NCBI GenBank assembly: GCA_016744725.1
Contig: JADGDW010000006.1
Span: 11,652 to 56,731, forward strand
Direction: 5' to 3'
Source: Candidatus Albibeggiatoa sp. nov. BB20
Lineage (GTDB): Bacteria > Pseudomonadota > Gammaproteobacteria > Beggiatoales > Beggiatoaceae
DNA: 45,080 nt
Below the pieces are notes generated by a model. That model made no database searches. It worked only from the letters and a program-made list of their open reading frames with translations, and had not been told where the DNA came from. A program made the translations under genes and the position numbers. Position 1 is the first letter of the stretch. Every line of letters starts with the position of its first letter. Shown here in pieces: positions 32,715 to 42,443 of the stretch.

Positions 32715-34934
32715 ATGCAATTACGACTATCTCGATCGACGCTCTGTGTTATTCAATTATGTGCATTATTGCTTAGCTTATCCCTAAATACAGCCACATC
32801 GCGGGAATTAGTCGATGCTGAGATTAGCCAGTTATTACAATTATCTTTGATGGAATTATTAGATGTTTCTGTTACAACTGCATCAAAAATGCAAGAAAGC
32901 ATCAAAGACACTCCTGTTTCCACTTTAGTGATTACAAAACAACAAATTCAAGACAGAGGTTATCGTAACCTATTAGATGTAATGCAAGATTTACCGGGGT
33001 TCGATGTACAAAAATACAATCATCAAGTTGAATACCATTCAGTGGCAATGCACGGTCATGTTGGCAGTCATAAATTTCTAATTTTGCAAGATGGAGTGCG
33101 GATAGATTCGCCAACAGGAGAAGCGATTGCGATTGCAGATAATTTTCCTATTGCTCATGCCAAACAAATTGAAGTTGTCTATGGGCCTGCTGCTGCATTA
33201 TACGGTGCTGATGCGTTTGGTGGTGTCATTAATATTATTACTGAGCCTTACCCTGAATATCAATCGCTTAGCCTATCCGTTGGTACAGATAATTATCGCC
33301 ATTATGCTTTTCAAGCAGGCGGCGTATTAACCTCCAAACTGTCATTTAATATCAGTGGTCAATTACAAAAACAGGATTATTCTGATTTATTCAATGATTA
33401 TTCTGATTTGTATCAAATGGGCGATTTAACCACTTTAGGACAAAATGTTTATCAAACTACGGATGAGCGAAATCCATTTTATGCGGCGGATGAAAGCAAA
33501 CATTTCTTTGCCAGAGTTAACTATGATGACTGGTTAACGGTTGGTTTTAACCATAGTTTTCTGCGTAATCCAAGCACCACGGGCAGCAAACCAAACAGTT
33601 CCGCCTATGGTTTTGATGAGGTATGGAATACTGAAATTAATAGTGTTTTTATGCGCTTAACCCATGATTGGACTGATGCCTTACAAACTGAAACTTTGGT
33701 TAATTACTCAGATTATGAGATTGATCCCATTTCACGGTTTAAAAATATTTATGTGGATTATTTGGATAGTTATATTTATGCCAGAGGTGAGAAATATAGT
33801 TTTGAACAACAGTTCAGTTATCAACTTAGTGAAAAACACCAATTTATTGCGGGCTTAAGTTTTGAGAAGTTCTATAGTATTCCTAAAACAACGGATTTGC
33901 CTCAGCCTTATGATAAAACCAAAGCACCAACTGAACAAAATTTGTATCACTTAGGCAGTAATGACAGCTTGCCGATTGATATTTATGAATTACGCTATCA
34001 TAACTCAGCCTATTATTTTCAGTGGCAAGCCGCATGGCGTGATAATTTATCATCGAGTGTTGGGGTTCGCTATGACCAAAACTCACGTTATTCGAGTACT
34101 CTGAATCCACGTTTAGGTCTTGTGTATCAGCCCAATGACAAAACGATTTTAAAATTATTTTATGGTGAGGCTTTTCGTTCGCCTTCGCCAACCGATACTA
34201 ATGAAGTGTTTGGGATTTTCTCAGGTTTACAAAATGAACAAGGGGAATACCTTAGCTTTTTCTTTCATACTTTGAATGAGGAGCTAGAGCCTGAAAAAGT
34301 ACGTAGTGTGCAATTTAATGCGATTCATAGCCTACAAGATAATTTACAACTGTCTCTCACCGCTTATTACACCACCATCAACGACCGCATTTTAGGTATT
34401 AACGAAGCCGAATCCACACAATTTATTAATGGTGGTCAGATTTTATCCTCAACTCAGAATCAGAATTTTGGGCGAGCAAAACAGTATGGGGCAGATTTAA
34501 GCGTGTTATATCAAACCCAATTAAGTGATAGCTGGGATACGGATTTATGGGCACATTACAGTTATATAGATGGTTATAATCAGCAACAAGGCGAGAATTC
34601 AAAGCAGAAATTACGTTTGATTTCACCACATAAATTAAAGTTAGGTGCAACTTTTCGTTATCAAAATCGTTATGTTATTACACCAAAGCTACGTATTATT
34701 GGCCGCATGAACAATGGTATCGCTGCTGATGATATAGATAATACTACATCGGGCTACACGGTTATGGATTTGCATTTAGGAGCTTACGTTTCAGACAATT
34801 GGTCTGTGAGTGCAGATGTTTATAATGTGTTTAATCGTCGTCATTATCATGCAGGGCTAAACTTATTGGCTAATTTGGCTGATAATGCGCAACCGCTACG
34901 TAGTATTATTTTGTCAGTGCGTTACCAGTTTTAG
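32715..34934 (+). CDS. TonB-dependent outer-membrane receptor
   Basis: 739 residues with a signal peptide (about 1-29), then a possible TonB box (LDVSVTTASK). A plug domain (about 60-170) holds DVMQDLPGFDV, ILQDGVRID and VVYGPAAALYGADAFGGVIN. A 22-strand-type barrel follows and ends in the C-terminal aromatic YQF needed for outer-membrane assembly. The closest general type is the iron/cobalamin receptor family; the ligand cannot be fixed. No TonB/ExbBD or siderophore genes are adjacent. Confidence 0.9.
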   Translation: MQLRLSRSTLCVIQLCALLLSLSLNTATSRELVDAEISQLLQLSLMELLDVSVTTASKMQESIKDTPVSTLVITKQQIQDRGYRNLLDVMQDLPGFDVQKYNHQVEYHSVAMHGHVGSHKFLILQDGVRIDSPTGEAIAIADNFPIAHAKQIEVVYGPAAALYGADAFGGVINIITEPYPEYQSLSLSVGTDNYRHYAFQAGGVLTSKLSFNISGQLQKQDYSDLFNDYSDLYQMGDLTTLGQNVYQTTDERNPFYAADESKHFFARVNYDDWLTVGFNHSFLRNPSTTGSKPNSSAYGFDEVWNTEINSVFMRLTHDWTDALQTETLVNYSDYEIDPISRFKNIYVDYLDSYIYARGEKYSFEQQFSYQLSEKHQFIAGLSFEKFYSIPKTTDLPQPYDKTKAPTEQNLYHLGSNDSLPIDIYELRYHNSAYYFQWQAAWRDNLSSSVGVRYDQNSRYSSTLNPRLGLVYQPNDKTILKLFYGEAFRSPSPTDTNEVFGIFSGLQNEQGEYLSFFFHTLNEELEPEKVRSVQFNAIHSLQDNLQLSLTAYYTTINDRILGINEAESTQFINGGQILSSTQNQNFGRAKQYGADLSVLYQTQLSDSWDTDLWAHYSYIDGYNQQQGENSKQKLRLISPHKLKLGATFRYQNRYVITPKLRIIGRMNNGIAADDIDNTTSGYTVMDLHLGAYVSDNWSVSADVYNVFNRRHYHAGLNLLANLADNAQPLRSIILSVRYQF

Positions 34935-35120
34935 GTTGTGATTAGATGTGTTCTTAGATACACTTTATGTCTGTTTTATATTGAATTTATTATTTTAGAT
35001 TAACTGTTTCATTTGATCGAAGTTTGAATCAGTTACCACATTTCTGAATATAAAGACCGACTAGAATAAGTCAAATAAATACCTTATTATGGGTAGCGTA
35101 TCTGAGAGAGGGTTTTACTG

Positions 35121-35930
35121 ATGCCGACTATTGTTCGTATCACTATTTTGAGTTTAATTTTAGTGTTGGAAGCGTGTAGTAATTTTCGATTTGATGACAC
35201 TCAAGCCTTTATTACAGCTGCAAGTTATCGCTCTCAACCAGAACCACCGATTGTTGCAGCGCGCCTGTTAGCCGAGCCATTATCTGAGCTGCCTGTTTTA
35301 GCCTCTCTTTCAATTGAACCCGCTAAACCGATCATTCCTGATATTGTAGAAAATATTTTATTTGAATCGGATAGCTCTGCATTATCTCCTGTGGCCATTG
35401 CACAACTAGATGGTTTTGCCATTGTTGTTGCTGATGGTGGCTATCAAATTAGGGTAGAAGGGCATACTGATAGTTCCCATAGCTATGAGTATAATCACGC
35501 ATTATCTGAAGCCCGTGCCTCAACAGTGAGAGAAGCTTTAATTGCCAGAGGTATATTAGAAAATCGCTTAGTGGTTGATTATCATGGTGAAATTCAGGCA
35601 GTTGCAACGAATACTAATGCCCAAGGTAAACAGCAAAATCGCCGTGTTGAATTGAGACCGGTTAAACCATTTTCACCTCTTGCGCCTTTCATACCAACAG
35701 ATGCTAGCTCACACTCACAGCCCAACTCATCTTTTACAGCAACAGATACCAGCTTAAAGCCAATATCATCATCCACAACAACCAGCTTGAAGCCTCTGTC
35801 ATTGCAAACGACGACATCTGATGTTGAAGTGATTGATGTACAACTGAAAACACCAAAAAAATTAGAAGTTCAAGTTGATGCTACATCTCCTACCACGGCT
35901 AATGCAAAAGCTTCTGCTGACTCATATTAA
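35121..35930 (+). CDS. OmpA-domain lipoprotein
   Basis: 269 residues. The lipobox LEAC (Cys19) follows a hydrophobic leader, so an outer-membrane lipoprotein is likely. An OmpA C-terminal peptidoglycan-binding domain (about 75-180) follows, with NILFESDSSALSP, VEGHTDSSHSYEYNHALSE (the TD and SxxR ligand region) and NRRVELRP. The tail after about residue 190 is a Ser/Thr/Pro-rich low-complexity region. Family members anchor the envelope to peptidoglycan. GAGAGGG lies about 8 nt before the ATG. Confidence 0.88.
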   Translation: MPTIVRITILSLILVLEACSNFRFDDTQAFITAASYRSQPEPPIVAARLLAEPLSELPVLASLSIEPAKPIIPDIVENILFESDSSALSPVAIAQLDGFAIVVADGGYQIRVEGHTDSSHSYEYNHALSEARASTVREALIARGILENRLVVDYHGEIQAVATNTNAQGKQQNRRVELRPVKPFSPLAPFIPTDASSHSQPNSSFTATDTSLKPISSSTTTSLKPLSLQTTTSDVEVIDVQLKTPKKLEVQVDATSPTTANAKASADSY

Positions 35931-36025
35931 ATCTTTTTGATCGAGAATGAAATAGTGCTAAAGTATATAAAATACTGGTATTATTCCATTTTCAACGCCC
36001 AAGATTTTTTTCATCATTCATGTCA

Positions 36026-36141
36026 TATAGTCAATTTCGTTTTGGGTATTAGGACTGGCAGTCCTATAAAATTTTAAATATCAATCACTTTTAAAACCAA
36101 GGACTGCCAGTCCTGTATCATCTTAGAATAAAACGACTATA
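36026..36141. mobile_element. 116-bp MITE-like palindromic element, copy 3
   Basis: Identical in length and ends to the copies at 99 and 25780 and nearly identical in sequence to copy 1. It ends 12 bp before the ATG of rlmH, so any rlmH transcript from an upstream promoter carries its hairpins in the leader. The ribosome site of rlmH is weak. Confidence 0.8.
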
Positions 36142-36153
36142 GCTCAAAGAAAA

Positions 36154-36624
36154 ATGCGTATAAACTTCATTTGTATGGGTCAAAAAATGCCGTCTTGGGT
36201 ACAGCAAGGCTATCAAGAATATGCCAAACGTCTCCCATCTCAATGTGAACTCAATTTAATTGAAATCCCACTGACACGGCGTGGTAAAAATGTGGATATT
36301 CCACGAATTCAGCAAGATGAAGGCAAACGCATGTTAGCGCAAATTGGCCATGATAGTTTTATTCTGGCTTTAGATGGACGGGGCAAAACGTGGGATACTC
36401 CAAAATTATCGCAGCAATTGAATCATTGGATGCAAAACTATACTCAAGTGGCGTTATTGGTTGGAGGGCCTGAAGGGCTTGCACCTGAATGCTTACAACA
36501 GGCTCAGCAAAAATGGTCATTATCTGCTTTGACTTTGCCACATCCTTTGGTACGTGTTGTGGTGGCAGAACAGATTTATCGGGCTTGGACTTTACTTAAT
36601 AATCATCCTTATCACAGAGCTTAA
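36154..36624 (+). CDS. rlmH: 23S rRNA pseudouridine-1915 N3-methyltransferase
   Basis: A 156-residue SPOUT-family methyltransferase that modifies pseudouridine 1915 in helix 69 of 23S rRNA, normally as a homodimer on the 70S ribosome. It has the conserved FILALDGRGK, the trefoil-knot LLVGGPEGLAPE and the C-terminal tail LPHPLVRVVVAEQIYRAW...HPYHRA. The start ATG lies just after MITE copy 3. The partner rsfS, often upstream, is absent; maf follows after 3 bp. Confidence 0.96.
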   Translation: MRINFICMGQKMPSWVQQGYQEYAKRLPSQCELNLIEIPLTRRGKNVDIPRIQQDEGKRMLAQIGHDSFILALDGRGKTWDTPKLSQQLNHWMQNYTQVALLVGGPEGLAPECLQQAQQKWSLSALTLPHPLVRVVVAEQIYRAWTLLNNHPYHRA

Positions 36625-36627
36625 AGC

Positions 36628-37206
36628 ATGTTATATCTTGCCTCAAAATCACCGCGTCGTAGGGAATTACTTGAGCAAATCCAAGTGGATTATCAAACCC
36701 TAACCGTAGACACTGATGAATCTGTGCATACAGGTGAAGCCGCAGAAGCTTATGTACAAAGAGTCGCGTTACAAAAAGCCCAAGCAGGCTATGTGCTACA
36801 GCCACAAGGTTGTGTATTAGGCGCGGATACCAGTGTCATTTATCAGCAACATATTTTAGGCAAACCTGTTGATAAAGCGGATGCTCAGCGCATGTTACAA
36901 ACCTTATCAGGCCGGACTCACCAAGTGATGACCGCCGTTGCAATTGTCAGTGCAAACCAGCAGTTATCCCAATTAAATATTAGCCAAGTAACATTTCGAG
37001 TTTTAGCTAATGCTGAAATCCAAGCCTACATTGAAACCCAAGAGCCGATGGACAAAGCGGGAAGTTATGCGGTGCAAGGTTTGGCCAGTATTTTTATTGA
37101 AAGAATTGAAGGCAGTTATTCTGGAGTAATGGGTTTACCTTTATTTGAAACTGCTCAGTTGTTACAACAAGTAGATGCGTCGTTGTTGCATTGGTCAAAA
37201 ACATAA
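36628..37206 (+). CDS. maf: Nucleoside triphosphate pyrophosphatase (Maf family)
   Basis: A 192-residue Maf/YhdE-type pyrophosphatase acting on non-canonical or dTTP/UTP nucleotides. It has the signature SKSPRRRELL near the N-terminus, GADTSVIYQQ with the catalytic Asp, KPVDKADAQRML, SGRTHQVMTAVAI and the DKAGSYAVQGLAS segment. It follows rlmH by 3 bp, so the two are probably cotranscribed; this pair (with rsfS and rodA/pbp2 genes) is a common gammaproteobacterial cluster. Confidence 0.93.
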   Translation: MLYLASKSPRRRELLEQIQVDYQTLTVDTDESVHTGEAAEAYVQRVALQKAQAGYVLQPQGCVLGADTSVIYQQHILGKPVDKADAQRMLQTLSGRTHQVMTAVAIVSANQQLSQLNISQVTFRVLANAEIQAYIETQEPMDKAGSYAVQGLASIFIERIEGSYSGVMGLPLFETAQLLQQVDASLLHWSKT

Positions 37207-37281
37207 ACACCCGTATGGTTACGGTAACCTGTCAAAGTTGCTCATTATTAAAAGTCTAAAACATAGTATGCCGTCATAAAA

Positions 37282-37938
37282 ATGATTGAAAAATTAAAAC
37301 AAATCCCCCAACTTTATCAAACTGCAAAATTGTACTGGCATTGCTATCAGCCTCCAATTATTTGGCGTTACTTACAGTATTTTTTCATCAGCTTTGGTGT
37401 TGTAAGCTTTAGTAGCTTATTATTTTTATATTTCTTAGGTTATCAAGCGGTACAATCATTTGACAATCAATTTCCTTATGTATTTAAACAATTCATTCAA
37501 ACCAGTTTAGTTGAAGATGTGCCTAGCGCCTTGATTTTAAAATATCCACTGGCCAAAGGTGTGAGTTTAGCCCAAGCGGAAAAATCACTCTTACTCGCAG
37601 CCAAGCAAAATCAACTGACCCTGATTCATACTGAATTATTAGATAAAATATTATCGACTGAACAAATAAAGTGGAAATTAAAAATATTCTCACTATTATC
37701 GATTACAGCCAGCCAAAAGTTATTACAACAATATCCCTATTTTGCAGCACACTTACCTTTTCATATCGTGTTATACCAAGATTTACAAGGGCAAGCATGG
37801 GTTGCAATGCCTAATATCGCGTTATTGATTCATGGCTTAAAATATGATTCCACATTATATCAATTAGATGTCTTAACTGCCTACGAAGCGATGTTTAAAA
37901 CCTTAATGGCAAGTGTTTATGGGATAGAAGAAGAGTAG
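37282..37938 (+). CDS. Single-pass membrane protein with DUF302-like domain
   Basis: A 218-residue protein with one membrane segment (about 28-55, YFFISFGVVSFSSLLFLYFL) and a periplasmic domain. It contains a DUF302-like ending: LPFHIVLYQDLQGQAWVAMP, then NIALLIHGL. DUF302 domains are small alpha/beta modules of unknown function often found in periplasmic or stress-related contexts. The match is judged by eye and moderate. There is no neighbour suggesting a pathway. Confidence 0.55.
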   Translation: MIEKLKQIPQLYQTAKLYWHCYQPPIIWRYLQYFFISFGVVSFSSLLFLYFLGYQAVQSFDNQFPYVFKQFIQTSLVEDVPSALILKYPLAKGVSLAQAEKSLLLAAKQNQLTLIHTELLDKILSTEQIKWKLKIFSLLSITASQKLLQQYPYFAAHLPFHIVLYQDLQGQAWVAMPNIALLIHGLKYDSTLYQLDVLTAYEAMFKTLMASVYGIEEE

Positions 37939-38063
37939 TTTACCATTTCGTGAAATCAGTCTAATCCGCCTTTTTAGTTTTCAATTATAAATATTTGAAT
38001 TAAAAATCAGCCATTTTCGTATAATAGTTATCTATCACTGACAATTATAAAACGAGGCACATT

Positions 38064-39692
38064 TTGGAAAAGCAAAATCTCTCGGAAATGATGACAAAAC
38101 CTGACAATAGCCGAGATGATTGGAATCCACTGTATTTATTTAATATTTACAGAATTATTATTTCAGCTTTTTTTTGGGTATCCTATTTATTTGGTGTTGC
38201 ACCTAACTTTTTTGGTCAGCAAGATAAAAGTGCATTTTTCCTCTTATCCCTTGCCTATTTTGGCTTAGCCCTGCTTTTTAATCATGCCATTCGGCGACGT
38301 TGGCTTAATTTTGATATTCAGGTTATTACTCAAGTATTAATAGACATCGCAATTATTACCTTGTTGATGCACTTCAGTGGTGGCCTGAATAGTGGGCTGG
38401 GGATGTTATTGGTTGTGGCTATTGCAGGTGGAAGTTTGTTGACTCAAGGTAAAACCGCGTTCTTTTTTGCTGCGATGGCCAGTATTGCGGTACTCACTCA
38501 CGTCACTTTAGTTGATATCTATCGATGGTTTACAACCACAAGTTATACTCATGCAGGGATGTTGGGGATTAGCTTTTTTGCTACGGCATTTCTTGCCCAT
38601 TCATTAGCTCGGCGGATTCGGGTCAGTGAAGCTTTGGCGGAAGAGCGTGGCCAGCATGTACAATATTTATACGAACTAAATCGACAAATTGTAGAGCATA
38701 TTCAATCAGGTATTATTGTGGTAGATAACACCTTATTTCGTCGTGTCCAATTATTTAACGATACCGCACAAAGTTTACTGGGATTGAGTGAACAACCTAA
38801 ATATGGTGATGAATTAGGCAAATGGTCGCCAGAACTGGTGGAAGAATTAAATCAGTGGCGACAAATTAAAGAATATCATCCGCAACTTTTTCATCCTCCT
38901 AAAGCCGAAGTTGATTTATTAATTAATTTCATGCGTTTAAATAGAGCGGGGCAAATGGGAACTTCTCTGATTGTTTTAGAGGATGCGACCTTAACTGCAC
39001 AACGGGCGCAACAACTCAAGCTAGCCTCATTAGGGCGTTTAACCACCAGCATCGCGCATGAAGTTAGAAATCCATTAGATGCCATTTCACGCTCAGGGCA
39101 GCTATTGGCCAGTTCCCCCAATATTCAAGATAATGATGACAAACGCTTGCTCCAAATCATCGCCAATAATATCCAGCGGGTGAATACTTTAATTGAAAAT
39201 ATTTTACAATTTACGCGACGCGGCCAAGTTTATACTCAGTATATTGATTTGGATGATTGGGTGCATCAATTTATTGAAGAAATCACCTTAGAGCGACATT
39301 TAAATTCTGGCGATATTAGCTTAGATATTGAAACATTACCGCAGCGGATTGGATTTGACCCGATTCAACTTTATCAAGTGGTGACCAATATCTGTGAAAA
39401 TGGTTTACGTTATAGTCAAAATAATCAACCAAAGTTACACTTTAGGCTTAAACTTAGCTCTGAGTCCAAACGCCCTTATTTAGATATTCAAGATTTTGGT
39501 AAAGGGGTTGATGCAGAGAATAAAAGCAAAATTTTCGAACCTTTTTTTACTACAGAAACCCGAGGAACAGGTTTAGGCTTGTATATCGCCAAGGAAATTT
39601 GTGAAGCCAATCAGGCTGTTTTACACTTGATTGAAAGTGAGCAGCAAGGTTGTTGTTTCCGAATCACTTTTACTGAGCTTGAGAAAGTATAA
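38064..39692 (+). CDS. pilS: Two-component sensor kinase PilS
   Basis: 542 residues. It has six hydrophobic segments (about 30-190), then a PAS-like region (about 210-310) and the histidine-kinase core: H-box IAHEVRNPLDAISRSGQLL with phospho-His near residue 330, N-box NICENGLRYS and G-box DFGKGVDAEN...GLGLYIAKE. This is the PilS layout that controls type IV pilin synthesis with PilR. The start is TTG at 38064, supported by GAGG 6 nt upstream. It overlaps pilR by one base (TAATG). Confidence 0.9.
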   Translation: MEKQNLSEMMTKPDNSRDDWNPLYLFNIYRIIISAFFWVSYLFGVAPNFFGQQDKSAFFLLSLAYFGLALLFNHAIRRRWLNFDIQVITQVLIDIAIITLLMHFSGGLNSGLGMLLVVAIAGGSLLTQGKTAFFFAAMASIAVLTHVTLVDIYRWFTTTSYTHAGMLGISFFATAFLAHSLARRIRVSEALAEERGQHVQYLYELNRQIVEHIQSGIIVVDNTLFRRVQLFNDTAQSLLGLSEQPKYGDELGKWSPELVEELNQWRQIKEYHPQLFHPPKAEVDLLINFMRLNRAGQMGTSLIVLEDATLTAQRAQQLKLASLGRLTTSIAHEVRNPLDAISRSGQLLASSPNIQDNDDKRLLQIIANNIQRVNTLIENILQFTRRGQVYTQYIDLDDWVHQFIEEITLERHLNSGDISLDIETLPQRIGFDPIQLYQVVTNICENGLRYSQNNQPKLHFRLKLSSESKRPYLDIQDFGKGVDAENKSKIFEPFFTTETRGTGLGLYIAKEICEANQAVLHLIESEQQGCCFRITFTELEKV

Positions 39693-41095
39693 TGAAAAAA
39701 TTTAGCTGCTTGGTTGTCGATGATGAACCCGAATTATTAGAAACCTTAATCATAGATTTACAGCGCAATATGGATATTAATTGCCAATCTGCGGAAACAT
39801 TGTACGAGGCCAAAACTCTATTAAGCCAAAAAAACTATGATTTGTGTATCACAGATATGGCATTGAATCCACCAACAGGTAAGGAAGGTTTAGAGTTAGT
39901 GCAGCATATCCAAACCCATTATCCAACCATGTCAACAATTATTATTACAGCATTTGGAGACATGGATAGCGCGATTCAGTCTTTTAGACATGGTGCTTTT
40001 GATTATATAACCAAACCATTGGATTTTAATGCACTCCATAAAGTGGTAAAAAATGCCTTACCAAGCTTGGTTAATTCCAATGCACCAATCATTAAGCCTC
40101 CTGAATTGATTGGAACATCAAAGCCTATATTGGAATTACGTAAACAAATTCAAAAAATTGCTCGCAGTGAGGCATCGATTCATATTGCAGGTGAATCAGG
40201 TTCGGGTAAAGAATTGGTAGCACGCTCAGTTCATCATTATAGTAATCGCAGCAATAAAGCATTTGTACCTGTGAACTGCGGGGCAATTCCTGAAGATTTA
40301 GTCGAAAGCGAGTTATTTGGACATAAAAAAGGCAGTTTTACAGGCGCACATTCGGATAGAAAAGGCTTATTTGAAGAAGCAAAAGGCGGCACACTATTCT
40401 TGGATGAAGTGTCGGAATTACCATTGAATATGCAGGTTAAATTATTACGGGCTTTACAAGAAAAAGCGATTCGTCCCGTTGGCACGAACAAAGAGCTTTT
40501 GACCGATATTCGCATTATCAGTGCAACCCACCAGAACTTACTAGATTTGGTTAATGAAGGGTTATTCAGAGAAGATTTATATTTTCGGATTCGAGTGTTT
40601 GAGTTGCAAGTACCCTCATTACGGGAACGCAGCTCTGATATTAAATTGCTGGTACAACACATTATGCAACGCTTACGGCCTAAGCAACGATATACTTTGA
40701 CGGCCAAAGCATTAACTGATTTGGAACACTATCATTATCGTGGCAATGTGCGGGAGTTAGAAAATATTATTGAAGCTGCCATGACTTTATGTACAGCTAA
40801 TACGATTAAACCTAAAGATTTAGAATTTATTGGACAAAGCGCGAGTTTTAATAACAATGCGACTGAGAACGCTGCATTGCAACAATCTCAACCGCGTCTC
40901 TCGCCAACAGATGATATTAGCCACTCATTGAGTGTTAAAAATGACAGGGAAAAATTTGATTGTCATAAAATGTTAATTGCATTGAATCAAACAGGCTGGA
41001 ATAAAACTCGAGCCGCTAAATTATTGGACATGCCATGGGGTAAATTTCGCCATCGCTACGATAAATATGGATTAGAAGCGGTAAAGCCGTTTTAA
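39692..41095 (+). CDS. pilR: Sigma-54 response regulator PilR
   Basis: A 467-residue NtrC-type activator. It has a receiver domain (VVDDEPE; phospho-acceptor Asp in LCITDMALNP), an AAA+ domain (GESGSGKELVARS, GSFTGAH contact loop, GGTLFLDEVSELP) and a C-terminal Fis-type HTH (NKTRAAKLLDMPWGKFRHRYDKYGL). The GSFTGA variant is the form seen in PilR. It should activate sigma-54-dependent pilA transcription. Type IV pilus structural genes are not in the window. The start is the ATG overlapping the pilS stop. Confidence 0.92.
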   Translation: MKKFSCLVVDDEPELLETLIIDLQRNMDINCQSAETLYEAKTLLSQKNYDLCITDMALNPPTGKEGLELVQHIQTHYPTMSTIIITAFGDMDSAIQSFRHGAFDYITKPLDFNALHKVVKNALPSLVNSNAPIIKPPELIGTSKPILELRKQIQKIARSEASIHIAGESGSGKELVARSVHHYSNRSNKAFVPVNCGAIPEDLVESELFGHKKGSFTGAHSDRKGLFEEAKGGTLFLDEVSELPLNMQVKLLRALQEKAIRPVGTNKELLTDIRIISATHQNLLDLVNEGLFREDLYFRIRVFELQVPSLRERSSDIKLLVQHIMQRLRPKQRYTLTAKALTDLEHYHYRGNVRELENIIEAAMTLCTANTIKPKDLEFIGQSASFNNNATENAALQQSQPRLSPTDDISHSLSVKNDREKFDCHKMLIALNQTGWNKTRAAKLLDMPWGKFRHRYDKYGLEAVKPF

Positions 41096-41174
41096 GGTAT
41101 TTACCAACTGTTTTAAACAAGACATTTGCCTATTTTTCAGTTATATTGCTTTTTAAACAAAATTTGAATTGGTT

Positions 41175-42443
41175 ATGAGCATGACATCGCAGCCTAGAGT
41201 TTTATTATCCGCTTATCAGTGTGGTCCAGGAATGGGCTCAGTTTCACAAATTGGCTGGCAATGGTATTCACGTTTAGCCGCAAAATTACCTGTTACCTTA
41301 GTCACCCATGTTAGAAATCGCGAAGCCTTAGAAAATGCGGGCGCACCTTTGGGTGATTCTCAGGTCATTTATATTGATACGGAATGGTTTGCAGCCCCTT
41401 TGTATAATTTTTCCACACGTTTATTCCCCAAAAGCCAACACTCTGCCTTTTTATTGTCTTCAGCAGATTATTATGTATACGATCGTGAAGTGGTTAAACA
41501 GCTTAAAAATCAAGCGAATAACTGGGATATAATTCATGTGCCGACACCCGTTTCTCCAAATGCTGCGACGCGTTTATATAAACTCGGATTACCTATGGTA
41601 GTAGGTCCTTGGAATGGTGGGATTCAATCCCCTAAAAACTTCCCTGAAATTATGAAGCAAGATTCCATGTGGTTGTATCCACTACGAAATATAGGTAAAT
41701 TAACCAATAAAATATTGGGTGGCACTCGCAATGCCAGTAAAATTCTAGTTGCGAATCAAACAACAATGAATACTGTGCCTAAAGCCCATCAGGCTAAATG
41801 TGAAATTCTATTAGAAAATGCGGTTGATTTAGATTTATTTGCTGCGGCGACTTATCCTGTCTTTCCTTCTAAAAAATTAAAAAAACCCTTAGAACTGGTT
41901 TATGTTGGACGTTTAGTGCCATTTAAAGGCATTTCCATGTTATTGGAAGCCATGGCACAAGTTAAAGACAAGCTGCCAATTAATCTTACGGTGATTGGTG
42001 AAGGGCCGCTTGCTAATGAGTGGCAATTATTGGCTGATAATCTAGGGATTAGTGAGCAAGTTGATTGGTTTGGTGCGGCTGATGTCGATAATATCGTGGA
42101 GAAATTACATGCAGCCCATGCGTTTTGTTTGCCTTCAGTGCGTGAATCTGGTGGCGCGGTATTATTAGAAGCCATGTCTTGTGCTAGACCAGTGATTGCG
42201 ATTGCATTTGGAGGGCCTGCCGAAGTGGTCGATGAAGAAGTAGGTCATGCGATTCCAGCAGAAGGCAAAGAAGTGGTGATTAAAGAATTAGTTAATACCT
42301 TTTATAGCATTTTTAAAGCCCCCGAAGCATGGCAACGCCGAGGGGAAGTAGGCCGCCAACGTGCTGAGCAATATTATGGTTGGCATAGTAAAATTAACCA
42401 CGCAATTCAAATTTATCAGGACTTAATTCAGAAACCATCATGA
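41175..42443 (+). CDS. GT4-family glycosyltransferase
   Basis: About 422 residues. This GT-B retaining transferase has the GT4 nucleotide-sugar site LVYVGRLVPFKGISMLLEA and the E-x7-E motif in SVRESGGAVLLEAMS. The N-terminal acceptor domain has LLSAYQCGPGMGSVSQIGWQWY. The ATG at 41175 is taken, but ATG 41181 is possible. It overlaps the next transferase by 4 bp (ATGA) and so forms an operon. The pair is typical of exopolysaccharide or LPS-core synthesis; donor and acceptor are unknown. Confidence 0.87.
   Translation: MSMTSQPRVLLSAYQCGPGMGSVSQIGWQWYSRLAAKLPVTLVTHVRNREALENAGAPLGDSQVIYIDTEWFAAPLYNFSTRLFPKSQHSAFLLSSADYYVYDREVVKQLKNQANNWDIIHVPTPVSPNAATRLYKLGLPMVVGPWNGGIQSPKNFPEIMKQDSMWLYPLRNIGKLTNKILGGTRNASKILVANQTTMNTVPKAHQAKCEILLENAVDLDLFAAATYPVFPSKKLKKPLELVYVGRLVPFKGISMLLEAMAQVKDKLPINLTVIGEGPLANEWQLLADNLGISEQVDWFGAADVDNIVEKLHAAHAFCLPSVRESGGAVLLEAMSCARPVIAIAFGGPAEVVDEEVGHAIPAEGKEVVIKELVNTFYSIFKAPEAWQRRGEVGRQRAEQYYGWHSKINHAIQIYQDLIQKPS

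Noticed and set aside
34426..34650. Minus-strand frames inside the TonB-dependent receptor and other long genes
   Set aside because: Shadows of strongly supported genes on the other strand.
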